Source: JAGVJT01 sp964513205 (lineage in GTDB: Bacteria > Pseudomonadota > Gammaproteobacteria > Legionellales > Legionellaceae). From it: 64,000 nucleotides of DNA. A program made the translations under genes and the position numbers. Of this stretch, positions 32,983 to 42,494 are shown piece by piece. Where the stretch lies: contig CAZELP010000002.1 in the NCBI GenBank assembly GCA_964513205.1, positions 90,214 through 154,213 on the forward strand, written 5' to 3'. The notes below the pieces were generated by a model. That model was not told the origin of the DNA and did not search any database. It saw nothing but the letters and a program-made list of their open reading frames with translations. Every line of letters starts with the position of its first letter. Within the stretch, counting starts at the first letter, position 1.

Positions 32983-34797
32983 ATGTGTGGAATTATTGGA
33001 GCAGTTTCAAAGCGAGATATTAGTCATGTTCTGATAGAAGGGCTTAAACGCTTAGAGTACAGAGGATATGATTCAGCCGGTGTCGCACTTGTTGATCAAA
33101 ATAATCGATTGAAACGCTTGCGAGTTGTCGGTAAAGTTCAGGCGCTTGCCGATGTTTTGAGTGAAGCTTCTCTAGTGGGGCGAACAGGAATTGCGCACAC
33201 ACGTTGGGCCACGCATGGAAAACCAACAGAGCAAAATGCCCACCCACACTTATCTCGAAATGAAGTCGCTGTTGTGCATAATGGAATTATCGAAAATCAT
33301 GATGAACTGCGCCATTACCTTAAAGAAATGGGATATGAGTTTACGTCAGAAACTGACACAGAAGTAGCCGCGCATTTGATACATTTTCATTATCAACAAA
33401 GTCATTCACTTTTGCACGCGGTTCAAGCAACAGCGGCTCAAATGGATGGTGCTTTTTCGCTGGGTGTGTTGCATCAACAGCATCCCAATGAGGTGATTGC
33501 GATTCGAAAGGGCAGTCCTTTGGTCATAGGTTTTGGTGTGGAGGAGCAATTTATTGCTTCAGATGCGATTGCGTTGCGTTCATTTGCACAATCAGTGGCG
33601 TACCTTGAAGAAGGAGATAGTGCGCGTATCACGTCACAAAAAGTCGAAATTTTTGATAAAGATAACCATATCGTCGATAGAGAAAAAAAGCCATTAAACG
33701 ATGATGCTTATGTGGTCAGTAAAGGGCCTTATCGACATTTTATGTTGAAAGAAATTTTCGAACAAAGCAAAGTATTGGCCGACACGTTAGAGGGAAGAGT
33801 ATCGAGTTTGGAGTCGATGCGATCAAGTTTTGGGCAAAGAGCAACCGAGATTTTTGAACGTGTTAAAAATATCCATATCGTAGCATGTGGCACAAGTTTT
33901 CATGCTGGCTTAGTGGCGAAATATTGGCTTGAATCGTTGGCCAAAGTTCCTGTACATGTCGAAATTGCGAGTGAGTATCGTTATCGTGATGTCGTCATTC
34001 CTGAAGATACTTTATTTGTGGCGATTTCTCAGTCTGGTGAAACAGCCGATACATTAGCGGCGTTAACCAAAGCTTCTTCAGGTCGATATTTGGCGACTCT
34101 TGCCATATGCAATGTGGCGACTAGCACGCTGGTTCGTTCATCTGAATGTGTGTGGTTAACGCGAGCGGGTGTCGAAATTGGTGTGGCTTCTACGAAAGCG
34201 TTTACCACCCAGCTGTGTGGTTTGCTGATTTTGGCAGCGACCTTGTGTCGAGATGAGCGGGCTGAAGCAATCATGAAACAATTGCAACAACTGCCGGCTC
34301 ATGTCGAGCGTGTTTTGCAGGTCAATCCTGACATTGAAAAATTGGTTCCAATTTTTGTCAACAAATCGCATGCACTTTTCTTGGGACGAGGAGCTGAATA
34401 CCCCGTCGCTTTGGAAGGGGCATTGAAATTAAAAGAAATTTCATATATTCATGCGGAAGCTTATCCCGCTGGAGAGCTGAAGCATGGTCCACTGGCATTG
34501 GTTGATCACAATATGCCAGTTGTCGCGGTTGCTCCAAATGACGCATTATTGGATAAACTCAAATCAAACTTACATGAAGTGAGCGCCAGAGGTGGACAGT
34601 TGATTGTCTTTGTTGATGATGCGGAAACCTGGCAATCCAATGGGGCACATCTTGTTTGTGTACCCATGTGTGGGAATTGGATTGCTCCGATTGTGTACAC
34701 AATACCTTTGCAATTGTTGGCTTATCATGTTGCCGTTGCAAAAGGAACAGATGTCGATCAGCCTAGAAATTTAGCTAAATCGGTGACTGTTGAGTAA
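32983..34797 (+). CDS. glmS: Glutamine-fructose-6-phosphate aminotransferase
   Basis: GlmS makes glucosamine-6-phosphate, the entry to peptidoglycan and LPS amino sugars. The 604-residue protein has the N-terminal nucleophile glutaminase domain (Cys2 in MCGIIGAVS; LEYRGYDSAG; HTRWATHG; HNGIIEN). Two SIS isomerase domains follow (SQSGETADT near residue 350; ELKHGPLAL near 488). It ends DVDQPRNLAKSVTVE, the standard C-terminus. A GGGAGAGG ribosome-binding sequence precedes the ATG. There is no glmS ribozyme-like leader, since only 9 bp separate it from smpB. Confidence 0.97.
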   Translation: MCGIIGAVSKRDISHVLIEGLKRLEYRGYDSAGVALVDQNNRLKRLRVVGKVQALADVLSEASLVGRTGIAHTRWATHGKPTEQNAHPHLSRNEVAVVHNGIIENHDELRHYLKEMGYEFTSETDTEVAAHLIHFHYQQSHSLLHAVQATAAQMDGAFSLGVLHQQHPNEVIAIRKGSPLVIGFGVEEQFIASDAIALRSFAQSVAYLEEGDSARITSQKVEIFDKDNHIVDREKKPLNDDAYVVSKGPYRHFMLKEIFEQSKVLADTLEGRVSSLESMRSSFGQRATEIFERVKNIHIVACGTSFHAGLVAKYWLESLAKVPVHVEIASEYRYRDVVIPEDTLFVAISQSGETADTLAALTKASSGRYLATLAICNVATSTLVRSSECVWLTRAGVEIGVASTKAFTTQLCGLLILAATLCRDERAEAIMKQLQQLPAHVERVLQVNPDIEKLVPIFVNKSHALFLGRGAEYPVALEGALKLKEISYIHAEAYPAGELKHGPLALVDHNMPVVAVAPNDALLDKLKSNLHEVSARGGQLIVFVDDAETWQSNGAHLVCVPMCGNWIAPIVYTIPLQLLAYHVAVAKGTDVDQPRNLAKSVTVE

Positions 34798-34838
34798 TAT
34801 TTTTTAATTTTTAAATAACCATGTTTTTGAGGTTGAGC

Positions 34839-37196
34839 ATGTCGCAAGAGCAGTTGTCAGTTGCAACAACAGTTGCACAAGAGCTTTCCATACCACTCTC
34901 ATCGGTCACAGCCGCTATTCGGTTGTTGGACGATGGGGCCACCGTGCCATTTATTGCACGTTATCGCAAAGAGCAAACAGGCAGTATGACGGATGTTCAG
35001 TTGCGTGCATTAGCAGATCGATTGACATATTTACGTGAACTTGATTTACGCAGAATAACGATTCGTGACTCTATCCACGGACAGGGTCTTTTGACACCTG
35101 AACTTGAAAAGATGCTCCAATCGGTTAAAACCAAGACTGAACTAGAGGATCTCTATCTACCATACCGTCCTAAGCGGCGCACAAAAGCCTCTATCGCTGA
35201 AGAGGCGGGTTTAAAAGCGTTGGCTGATCAATTATTGGCTGACGAAACCGCCATACCGGAAGCGCTGGCGAGTGGATACATCAATCTTGAACGTGGCATT
35301 GTGGATGAAAGCGCTGCTTTAGAAGGTGCCTTTCATATTTTGCTCGATCGTTTTACAGAAAACGCGCAATTTATGAGTGAAATGCGCGAGTATTTGTGGA
35401 CACATGGGGTTTTAAAGGCAACGCGATCAAAGTCTGCATCACCCTCCATGGCTCAAAAATATACAGATTATCTTGATTATGCCGAGCCTATTCAAAAAAT
35501 CCCGTCTCATCGTGCGCTGGCGTTATTCAGAGGTCGACGAGAGCAAGCGATACAGTTTTCACTGGTATTACCAGATGCTCCTGATTATGGTGAACGATAT
35601 TTAGCCACGCGTTTCCAAATTGATGAAAACCGTAGTCCTCGAGATGCATGGTTAATGCGAGTGGTGCGAGAAGCTTGGAAATCAAGATTGGCACAAAAAC
35701 TGGAATCTGAATTATTGGCGCGTTTGCGTGAATCTGCGGATGAAGAAGCGATACATGTTTTCTCGAGAAACTTACGACATTTACTGTTGTCAGCGCCGGC
35801 AGGGCATGAAGTCACCATGGGGCTTGATCCTGGCATTCGTACAGGTATCAAAGTTGCCGTCATTGATGCGACTGGAAAAGTTCTGGATGATACAGTGGTT
35901 TGTCCTTTTGCGCCTCATCATGAATGGGAAGGTGCAATTGCAACTTTAGCGAAGCTTGCAGCCAAACACGGCGTTCATTTTGTGAGCATTGGAAATGGCA
36001 CTGGATCTCGCGACACAACTCGTTTGGTTAAAGAGCTGATGAAACGTTATCCTGATATTCCTTTGATTCCTGTGTTGGTGAGCGAGGCTGGCGCTTCGGT
36101 GTATTCGGCTTCAGCTCTTGCAAGTGAGGAGTTACCTGATCTAGATGTGACTTTGCGTGGTGCGGTTTCCATTGCAAGACGGTTGCAAGATCCTCTTGCC
36201 GAACTTGTAAAAATTGAGCCTAAAGCAATTGGTGTTGGACAATATCAGCATGATGTTAATCCAACTCGACTGCTTCATCGCTTGCACAATGTGGTTGAAG
36301 ATTGCGTGAATTTAGTGGGTGTTGATGTCAATACAGCTTCTGTGTCACTTCTGACATATATTTCTGGATTGAATGAAACATTGGCAAAAAATATTGTGGC
36401 TTACCGGGATCAGCATGGGCCATTCCAAAATAGAGATGCATTAAAAGATGTGCCTCGTATGGGAGATAAAAGTTTTCAGCAGTCTGCCGGATTCTTAAGA
36501 ATCGTCGGTGGAGAAAACCCATTGGATATCACCTGTGTGCATCCTGAAGCCTATCCCATCGTGAGGCGTTTTTTAGAGGATTGTGGATTGTCTATAGCTG
36601 ATTTAATGGGCAATGCCGCAGTTTTAAAATCAATTGATCCTGCGCGTTATGTTGATACGGAACATGGTTTAATCACCATTCAAGACGTATTACAAGAGCT
36701 GGAAAAACCAGCACGAGATCCACGACCTACGTTTAAAATTCCGACTTTTCAGGATGGTGTTGAAGAAATTGGACATCTTAAGTTAGGTATGATTTTGGAT
36801 GGTGTGGTCAGTAACGTGACTAATTTTGGGGCTTTTGTTGATATTGGTGTTCATCAAGATGGTTTAGTGCACATTTCTGCTTTGGCCGATCGTTTTGTCA
36901 AAGACCCCCATGATGTTGTGAGAACTGGTGATATCGTGCGAGTTAAAGTGACAGAGCTTGATGTCGCGCGTCGGCGCATTGGCTTGAGCATGAGGTTAGA
37001 AGAAAAGGCAGTAGACAAGCCTGCCGCAAAGAAAAAAATAGAGTCAAAAAAAGAGACACCTCAGGTGACGCCTGTGATGGAGAAGAAAAAGAAAGAGAAA
37101 CCTGCTAAAATAGTAGAAAAGGCGCCATTTAAAGACAATAAAAAACCATTTAATACTGCAATGGCAGATGCATTGTCAAAATTAAAGGTAAAATAA
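34839..37196 (+). CDS. tex: RNA-binding transcription accessory protein Tex
   Basis: Tex is a conserved nucleic-acid-binding protein related to eukaryotic Spt6. The product has about 785 residues from ATG 34839, which has GAGG six bases before it (an ATG at 34821 is open but non-family). It contains the N-terminal helix-turn-helix region (GATVPFIARYRKEQTGS), a YqgF-like RNase H fold (GLDPGIRTGIKVAV), a helix-hairpin-helix region (GLNETLAKNIVAYRDQHGPF) and an S1 domain (GMILDGVVSNVTNFGAFVDIG). A Lys-rich C-terminal tail of about 70 residues follows the S1 domain. yciA begins 2 bp after the stop, with the next gene overlapping yciA, so the three are probably cotranscribed. Confidence 0.95.
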   Translation: MSQEQLSVATTVAQELSIPLSSVTAAIRLLDDGATVPFIARYRKEQTGSMTDVQLRALADRLTYLRELDLRRITIRDSIHGQGLLTPELEKMLQSVKTKTELEDLYLPYRPKRRTKASIAEEAGLKALADQLLADETAIPEALASGYINLERGIVDESAALEGAFHILLDRFTENAQFMSEMREYLWTHGVLKATRSKSASPSMAQKYTDYLDYAEPIQKIPSHRALALFRGRREQAIQFSLVLPDAPDYGERYLATRFQIDENRSPRDAWLMRVVREAWKSRLAQKLESELLARLRESADEEAIHVFSRNLRHLLLSAPAGHEVTMGLDPGIRTGIKVAVIDATGKVLDDTVVCPFAPHHEWEGAIATLAKLAAKHGVHFVSIGNGTGSRDTTRLVKELMKRYPDIPLIPVLVSEAGASVYSASALASEELPDLDVTLRGAVSIARRLQDPLAELVKIEPKAIGVGQYQHDVNPTRLLHRLHNVVEDCVNLVGVDVNTASVSLLTYISGLNETLAKNIVAYRDQHGPFQNRDALKDVPRMGDKSFQQSAGFLRIVGGENPLDITCVHPEAYPIVRRFLEDCGLSIADLMGNAAVLKSIDPARYVDTEHGLITIQDVLQELEKPARDPRPTFKIPTFQDGVEEIGHLKLGMILDGVVSNVTNFGAFVDIGVHQDGLVHISALADRFVKDPHDVVRTGDIVRVKVTELDVARRRIGLSMRLEEKAVDKPAAKKKIESKKETPQVTPVMEKKKKEKPAKIVEKAPFKDNKKPFNTAMADALSKLKVK

Positions 37197-37197
37197 T

Positions 37198-37566
37198 ATG
37201 AATCCTAAAGGCGGTTTGATGATACAAACACTGGCCATGCCAGGAGATACCAATCCTAATGGTGATATCTTTGGTGGATGGATTGTGTCTCAAATGGACT
37301 TGGCTGCCGGTGTTTTAGCTAAAAAAATCGCACGAGGACGTGCCGCCACTGTGGCCATTAATTCCATGTCTTTTATCTCGCCTGTTCATGTGGGGGATAT
37401 GGTCAGTTGTTATGTCGAATTACTCAAACAAGGCCGAACTTCTCTGACTCTGAGCGTAGAGGTGTGGCGCGAATGCTTTGCAACAGGGAAAAGAGAGCGG
37501 GTGACCGAGGGCACTTTTGTTTTCGTTGCCATTGATGAACATGGTCGACCCAGGCCTTTGTCATGA
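37198..37566 (+). CDS. yciA: Acyl-CoA thioesterase YciA
   Basis: YciA is a hotdog-fold thioesterase that hydrolyses a range of acyl-CoAs. The 122-residue product has the catalytic segment TLAMPGDTNPNGDIFGGWIVSQMD (Asn-x-x-G-D-I-F-G-G-W), broken here only by listing, then SFISPVHVGDMVSCYVEL and the C-terminal FVFVAIDEHGRPRP. It starts almost on the tex stop and ends overlapping the unknown gene downstream by 4 bp (ATGA). E. coli YciA is 132 residues, so the length is normal. Confidence 0.93.
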   Translation: MNPKGGLMIQTLAMPGDTNPNGDIFGGWIVSQMDLAAGVLAKKIARGRAATVAINSMSFISPVHVGDMVSCYVELLKQGRTSLTLSVEVWRECFATGKRERVTEGTFVFVAIDEHGRPRPLS

Positions 37567-39185
37567 CAGAAAGAATAGACATTGAAATTTGGTTGCAGTC
37601 GATAGCAGACTCGATTGAGGCGAATCAAGAGCCAACCATACAGCTTTATCGCGGGTTTGTAGAACATCCCATGACCGCTTTCAATGTTGTTGATAAAATA
37701 GCAATGCTTGACGAACGTGGGGTAGAAACTAAACATGCCGAGTATTCGGCGTGTATTTTTGCGTTGGATGTTTGTGTTGCTCAATTTCAGTCTGCTTCTG
37801 AAAATGGAAACAAGCAGGCTTCGCGAGAATTGAATCAGTTAATGGATCATCTGGCCGACAAAATCAACCAAAAAACACATACCCTGTTGTTTTGGCTTCC
37901 AATATTAAATGCTTTTTATGACGTGCACGTGGAACTAAATGCGGCACTGAAGGCCGCTTACCTTAATTTGGTTGAAAATGATGAAGAAGTAGAGGATGAC
38001 ATCTCTTATATTCATTCAATTCGTCAGTTAATCCGAGAGCTTTCAGATTTAACAGTATTTGACATCGCCGAGCACTTTTTTGCACAAAGTTATGCCATGC
38101 CCCCCGAGTTTTTTAGTGATCTCTTGTTTGATTTGTTTGAAATTGAGGAAGGGCAAGCCATCGGACTTTTGGCTTTATTGCATCCTGAATCTTCTGTACG
38201 AGAAGTGGTTGTGTCTACATTGGATATTTTGCTACCGAAAATCAAGCTCGATGCAGTTTCACTGACACGTCTGAAAGCGATTGCACATTGGTATCCCTCT
38301 ACAGAGCAACCCAGATTCGCTCATTGGATTAAAGAGCAGCGTTTAAAAGAAGTGATTTTTCAAGAATCAGAACCTGCTGTTTTAGTGAAAATTATTGCCA
38401 GTGAGATTGATGGAGGGGGGGCTCAGGGGTTATTCATCAAGATTCGACGTAAACGAAAATATCGAATGTGTGGGCTTTTGATGAAATCTGGTTATGGAAT
38501 TAAGGACGTTTGGCTCACACCGTATTTGTCTGCGACTGAAATGAAACAATATGAAAAAGATGTATTTAACGATGACGTTGTGACAAGAGAAGTCGATATT
38601 GACTACTGTCAAATGATGATCGAGCACTTTCTTGATGAGACTTTAAAAAGCGGGCAAATGCCAGATCTACATCTTCTTGAACTACAAGAAGAGCTCGGTG
38701 TGACTTGGATTCCGAAAGCGATTGATGTGGAAACACTAATGGCTCAATTATCGGTTCAAATTTCTCCTTTTACGCCAGAAGTATTGCAAAAAGCATTAAA
38801 GCGATCGAAGCATTGGTTTAGTCAAAAACCCTATGCAAGAGCTTGGTTTGTTGAAAATCCTGAAGTTGATAAATGGGTGAATCGATTTTCTGTTTATGAA
38901 AATGGAGTCAAAACATGTCGATACGAAGACGCAATTCGTGCTGTTTTCGAGCAAGAATTTGAATTGCGTCGGGATCGTTGGTTGTTTCATTTTTTATGGG
39001 CCAGTCTCTGGTTGAAAGCACGAAACCGAACACGAGAAACGTTGTGGAAAGAGGTATTCCTAATCGCTTATGCAATACAGACAGGGATTCCAATGAGCCA
39101 AATTCCATTGATGCAAGTGATTTGTCATCACACCGTTTTAAACAGTGTGGAAACGATGCAGTCAAGACGAACTCATCTCAGTTAA
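37563..39185 (+). CDS. Conserved-looking 540-residue protein, unknown
   Basis: I do not recognise this protein. It has 540 residues, no signal peptide and no membrane helix, and is probably alpha-helical throughout. A region around residues 195-250 (LLALLHPESSVREVVVSTLDILLPK) looks like one or two HEAT-type repeats. A more basic block follows (GLFIKIRRKRKYRMCGLLMKSG, about 288-310) that resembles a conserved beta-strand segment. No catalytic motif is evident. It overlaps yciA by 4 bp (ATGA) and so is coupled to tex-yciA, which suggests a housekeeping rather than recently acquired role. A 141-bp gap separates it from the efflux genes. Confidence 0.75.
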   Translation: MTERIDIEIWLQSIADSIEANQEPTIQLYRGFVEHPMTAFNVVDKIAMLDERGVETKHAEYSACIFALDVCVAQFQSASENGNKQASRELNQLMDHLADKINQKTHTLLFWLPILNAFYDVHVELNAALKAAYLNLVENDEEVEDDISYIHSIRQLIRELSDLTVFDIAEHFFAQSYAMPPEFFSDLLFDLFEIEEGQAIGLLALLHPESSVREVVVSTLDILLPKIKLDAVSLTRLKAIAHWYPSTEQPRFAHWIKEQRLKEVIFQESEPAVLVKIIASEIDGGGAQGLFIKIRRKRKYRMCGLLMKSGYGIKDVWLTPYLSATEMKQYEKDVFNDDVVTREVDIDYCQMMIEHFLDETLKSGQMPDLHLLELQEELGVTWIPKAIDVETLMAQLSVQISPFTPEVLQKALKRSKHWFSQKPYARAWFVENPEVDKWVNRFSVYENGVKTCRYEDAIRAVFEQEFELRRDRWLFHFLWASLWLKARNRTRETLWKEVFLIAYAIQTGIPMSQIPLMQVICHHTVLNSVETMQSRRTHLS

Positions 39186-39261
39186 TAGAGCGCTTGCGAA
39201 ATCTTTAAATGACACGAAGACTCTAATCAAGGCATGTCCTAATTTATCTCTATTTTAAGAG

Positions 39262-39290
39262 GTGACAATGAATGTGATTTCTTTTATGAT
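39262..39290 (+). promoter_or_regulatory. Candidate promoter for the RND efflux operon
   Basis: GTGACA (39262-39267) and TATGAT (39285-39290), 17 bp apart, match sigma70 elements. This would start transcription near 39297. It conflicts with translation of the small ORF at 39268, so at most one of the two readings is likely to be right. Confidence 0.4.
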
Positions 39291-39336
39291 AAAAAAACTT
39301 TTTTATACACCGTTGCACGGATCGCGATGTGGTTAG
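39268..39336 (+). CDS. Possible 22-codon leader ORF before the RND pump gene
   Basis: An ATG at 39268 is preceded by GAGGTGA (39260-39266), a seven-base match to the 16S anti-Shine-Dalgarno with ideal spacing. The frame runs 22 codons (MNVISFMIKKLFYTPL...) and ends at TAG 39334-39336, overlapping the RND start at 39327. Such an arrangement would couple leader and pump translation. The ribosome-binding sequence is the best in the neighbourhood, while the pump itself has only a weak GGA. The peptide has no recognised sequence, and the overlapping promoter match is the main alternative. Confidence 0.35.
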   Translation: MNVISFMIKKLFYTPLHGSRCG

Positions 39337-42300
39337 TTAGAGTTGCACTCAGTCGTCCTTATACTTTTGTCGTCATCGCTATTTTACTCCTTCTGTTGGG
39401 TATATTTTCGATTATTCGAACGACAAAAGATATTTTTCCTGCCATTAATATACCTGTTGTGGGCGTGGTTTGGAGTTACTCTGGAATGCCTCCAGATGAC
39501 ATGGCCAATCGTATTACGACTATTTTTGAGCTTTCTGTTACGACAACAGTAAACAATATCGAGCATATGGAGTCTGCTTCTATGCTTGGTGTGAGTGTCA
39601 TGAAACTTTATTTTCATCCTGGAACGGACATTGCTGTGGCGATTAGTCAGGTAACGGCTATTGCACAGACCATGTTGAAATATCTTCCTCCAGGAATTAC
39701 CCCGCCTTATGTATTGAGTTATGACGCCGCAACTGTTCCTGTGATGAACCTTATTTTATCGAGTGATATTTTGCCTGAGCAGCGATTAAATGATTTGGCA
39801 AATAACTTTGTAAGACCTCAGCTTGCAACGGTTCAAGGTGCATCTATTCCTCCTGGGTACGGCGGAAAAAGTCGTCAGGTTATGGTGGACATCAATACAC
39901 AGAGTCTACAAAAATTTGGTCTTTCAGCGCAGAATATTGCTGCACAAGTCAATAATCAAAGCTTGATTATTCCAGCAGGGACAGAAAAAATAGGCCCTTA
40001 TGAGTATATTATTAAAATCAATAATAGCCCTCTTAAAGTTGAGGATTTTAACGCAATGCCTGTCTCAAACCCAGCGCCCAATACTGTAATTTATATGCGT
40101 GATATTGGGTCTGTTCGAGATGGTTTCCCGCCTCAAACCAATATTATCAATATGAACGGAAACCGAGCTGTCATGCTGGGTGTTGAAAAAACAGGCAGTT
40201 CATCGACACTTGATATTATTCGTCAGGTCATAGCGCTCTTACCTTTAGTGAAAGCCAATCTCTCAAAAGCACTTGATTTATCAGTGGTTGGCAATCAGGC
40301 GATATTCATCACTGCGGCCATCAAAGGTGTTGTGACAGAGGGGATTACTGCTGCTTTTTTGACGGGAGCGATGGTGCTGATATTCTTAGGAAGCTTTCGT
40401 AGTACTTTTATCATTACAGTTTCTATTCCGCTTGCTATCTTAACGTCACTTTCCGTTTTGGCTATGATGGGTGAGACAATCAATATCATGACGCTTGGTG
40501 GTCTAGCGTTGGCTGTGGGTATTTTGGTGGATGATGCCACGGTGGCGATTGAAAATATCAATTATCATCTTGAACGAGGTGTTGCACTAAAAACGGCAAT
40601 ATTAGAAGGAGCTGAGCAAATTGCGATACCTGCAATCGTTGCCACACTGTGTATTTGCATTGTTTTTTTGCCGATGTTTTTTTTAACCGGAATAGCCAAA
40701 TATCTTTTTATTCCAATGGCAGAGGCGGTTATCTTTGCGATGCTCGCTTCTTATTTTTTATCAAGAACGTTACTTCCAACAATGGCGCTTTATTTGTTGA
40801 GCGATCAAGCACATGAAGCCAAGAAAGAAACGTTAACCCGTTTTGAGCGTTTTCATCAACGATTTGAAGCTCGTTTTGAACAGCTTCAGGCTCGGTACCG
40901 AGGATTTTTGCTTTCTACACTGACCAATCGCGAGCGATTTATTCGTTTGTTTTTGATATTTGTAGGCTCTTCTTTGCTCATTCTATGGCCGTCTTTGGGT
41001 GAAAATTTTTTCCCTAAAGTCGATGCCGGTCAAATTTTATTACATTATTCAGCGCATCCAGGGACACGGATTGAGGAGACTGCGAAACTTGCAGCTGAGG
41101 TCAATGCATATATTCGGAAAATTATTCCAGAAAATGAGATTGAGAATATTGTCGACAATATTGGTTTGCCGATCAATGGCATTAACCTGGTCTACAATTC
41201 ATCTGCCACAAATGGAGCTTGTGATACCGATACTTTTATTAGTTTAAAACCCAAGCATCATGCGATTGAAAGCTATATCAAAAAATTGCGAGTAGGACTT
41301 ACAGAAACATTTCCTGGTGTCACTTTTTCATTTTTGCCAGCTGACATTGTCAGCCGTATTTTGAATTTTGGACAGCCTTCTGACATCGATATTCAAATCA
41401 CCGGGTTAAAAGAAAAAGCCAATCGTCGATATGCCAATCATCTCTTACAACGCATCAAGTTTATTCCCGGGATTGTCGATGCGCGCATACGACAGTCTGA
41501 TCAGTATCCTGCATTGTACGTAGAAACCGATCGGACACGTGCTCAGGAACTTGGTTTTTCTCAACAAGACATTGGCAATAGTTTGATGATTTCCTTGTCT
41601 GGTGCGTTTCAAACTCTACCAAACTTTTGGGTTGACCCAAGCAATGGCATGTCTTACCAAATCACCACTCAAACGCCTCAATATGGTATTGACACCTATC
41701 AAGATTTATTAAATACACCGATTGTGAACATGTCCATGTCGACACCACCCCAAATCTTGGGGGCCATGTCTTCGATTAGTCGAGTTGGTGTGCCACTTGT
41801 TGTTTCGCATTATAATGTGCAACCGGTTATTGAAATTTATGCTGGAGTTGATGATCGCGATTTGGGCTCGGTGGGGCGTGATGTGCGTCGTACCATTGAG
41901 GACATGAAAAAAGAGTTGCCAGATGGTTCTCAGTTGTTTGTGCGGGGGCAATTGACGACACAAGAATCTGCTTTTAGCACGCTGTATTGGGGATTGCTTG
42001 CTTCTGTTTTGTTGGTCTACTTTGTGATTGTGATTAATTTCCAATCTTGGGTAGACCCTTTTATTATCATTACGGCAATCCCTGCTGCTCTTGCTGGTAT
42101 AGCATGGATGTTGTTTTTAACGCATACTACTTTGAGCGTGCCAGCCTTGACGGGTGCTATTATGTGCATGGGAGTGGCCACTTCGAACAGTATTTTGATG
42201 GTCAGTTTTGCGCGTCAAAATATTGCGGATGGCCAAACACCGCTAAATTCTGCATTGGACGCTGGAGTCACCCGACTTCGACCGGTTATGATGACTGCGT

Positions 42301-42494
42301 TGGCGATGATTGTCGGTATGTTGCCAATGGCTTTAGGGTTGGGTGACGGAGGCGAACAAAATGCGCCGCTAGGTCGTGCGGTTATTGGTGGCCTGTGTTT
42401 TGCAACGGTCGCTACACTTTTCTTTGTGCCTAGTGTATTTTGTTTGATTCACACATATTTGCAGCGAAAAAAAGGGCTATTGGTTGATGAATAA
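39327..42494 (+). CDS. RND-family efflux permease
   Basis: This proton-driven inner-membrane pump (1055 residues) belongs to the HAE-type AcrB/MexF group. It starts MWLVRVALSRPYTFVV, typical for these pumps, and has two internal repeats of six helices each with large periplasmic loops. Helix 4 carries the paired aspartates in GILVDDATVAIENI; the usual form is DDAIVVVEN, so small changes lie beside the proton relay. The TM segment LTGAIMCMGVATSNSILMVSF marks the second half. The gene is first in a pump-adaptor-channel set, overlapping the adaptor by 8 bp. The substrate class is not evident from sequence. Confidence 0.93.
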   Translation: MWLVRVALSRPYTFVVIAILLLLLGIFSIIRTTKDIFPAINIPVVGVVWSYSGMPPDDMANRITTIFELSVTTTVNNIEHMESASMLGVSVMKLYFHPGTDIAVAISQVTAIAQTMLKYLPPGITPPYVLSYDAATVPVMNLILSSDILPEQRLNDLANNFVRPQLATVQGASIPPGYGGKSRQVMVDINTQSLQKFGLSAQNIAAQVNNQSLIIPAGTEKIGPYEYIIKINNSPLKVEDFNAMPVSNPAPNTVIYMRDIGSVRDGFPPQTNIINMNGNRAVMLGVEKTGSSSTLDIIRQVIALLPLVKANLSKALDLSVVGNQAIFITAAIKGVVTEGITAAFLTGAMVLIFLGSFRSTFIITVSIPLAILTSLSVLAMMGETINIMTLGGLALAVGILVDDATVAIENINYHLERGVALKTAILEGAEQIAIPAIVATLCICIVFLPMFFLTGIAKYLFIPMAEAVIFAMLASYFLSRTLLPTMALYLLSDQAHEAKKETLTRFERFHQRFEARFEQLQARYRGFLLSTLTNRERFIRLFLIFVGSSLLILWPSLGENFFPKVDAGQILLHYSAHPGTRIEETAKLAAEVNAYIRKIIPENEIENIVDNIGLPINGINLVYNSSATNGACDTDTFISLKPKHHAIESYIKKLRVGLTETFPGVTFSFLPADIVSRILNFGQPSDIDIQITGLKEKANRRYANHLLQRIKFIPGIVDARIRQSDQYPALYVETDRTRAQELGFSQQDIGNSLMISLSGAFQTLPNFWVDPSNGMSYQITTQTPQYGIDTYQDLLNTPIVNMSMSTPPQILGAMSSISRVGVPLVVSHYNVQPVIEIYAGVDDRDLGSVGRDVRRTIEDMKKELPDGSQLFVRGQLTTQESAFSTLYWGLLASVLLVYFVIVINFQSWVDPFIIITAIPAALAGIAWMLFLTHTTLSVPALTGAIMCMGVATSNSILMVSFARQNIADGQTPLNSALDAGVTRLRPVMMTALAMIVGMLPMALGLGDGGEQNAPLGRAVIGGLCFATVATLFFVPSVFCLIHTYLQRKKGLLVDE

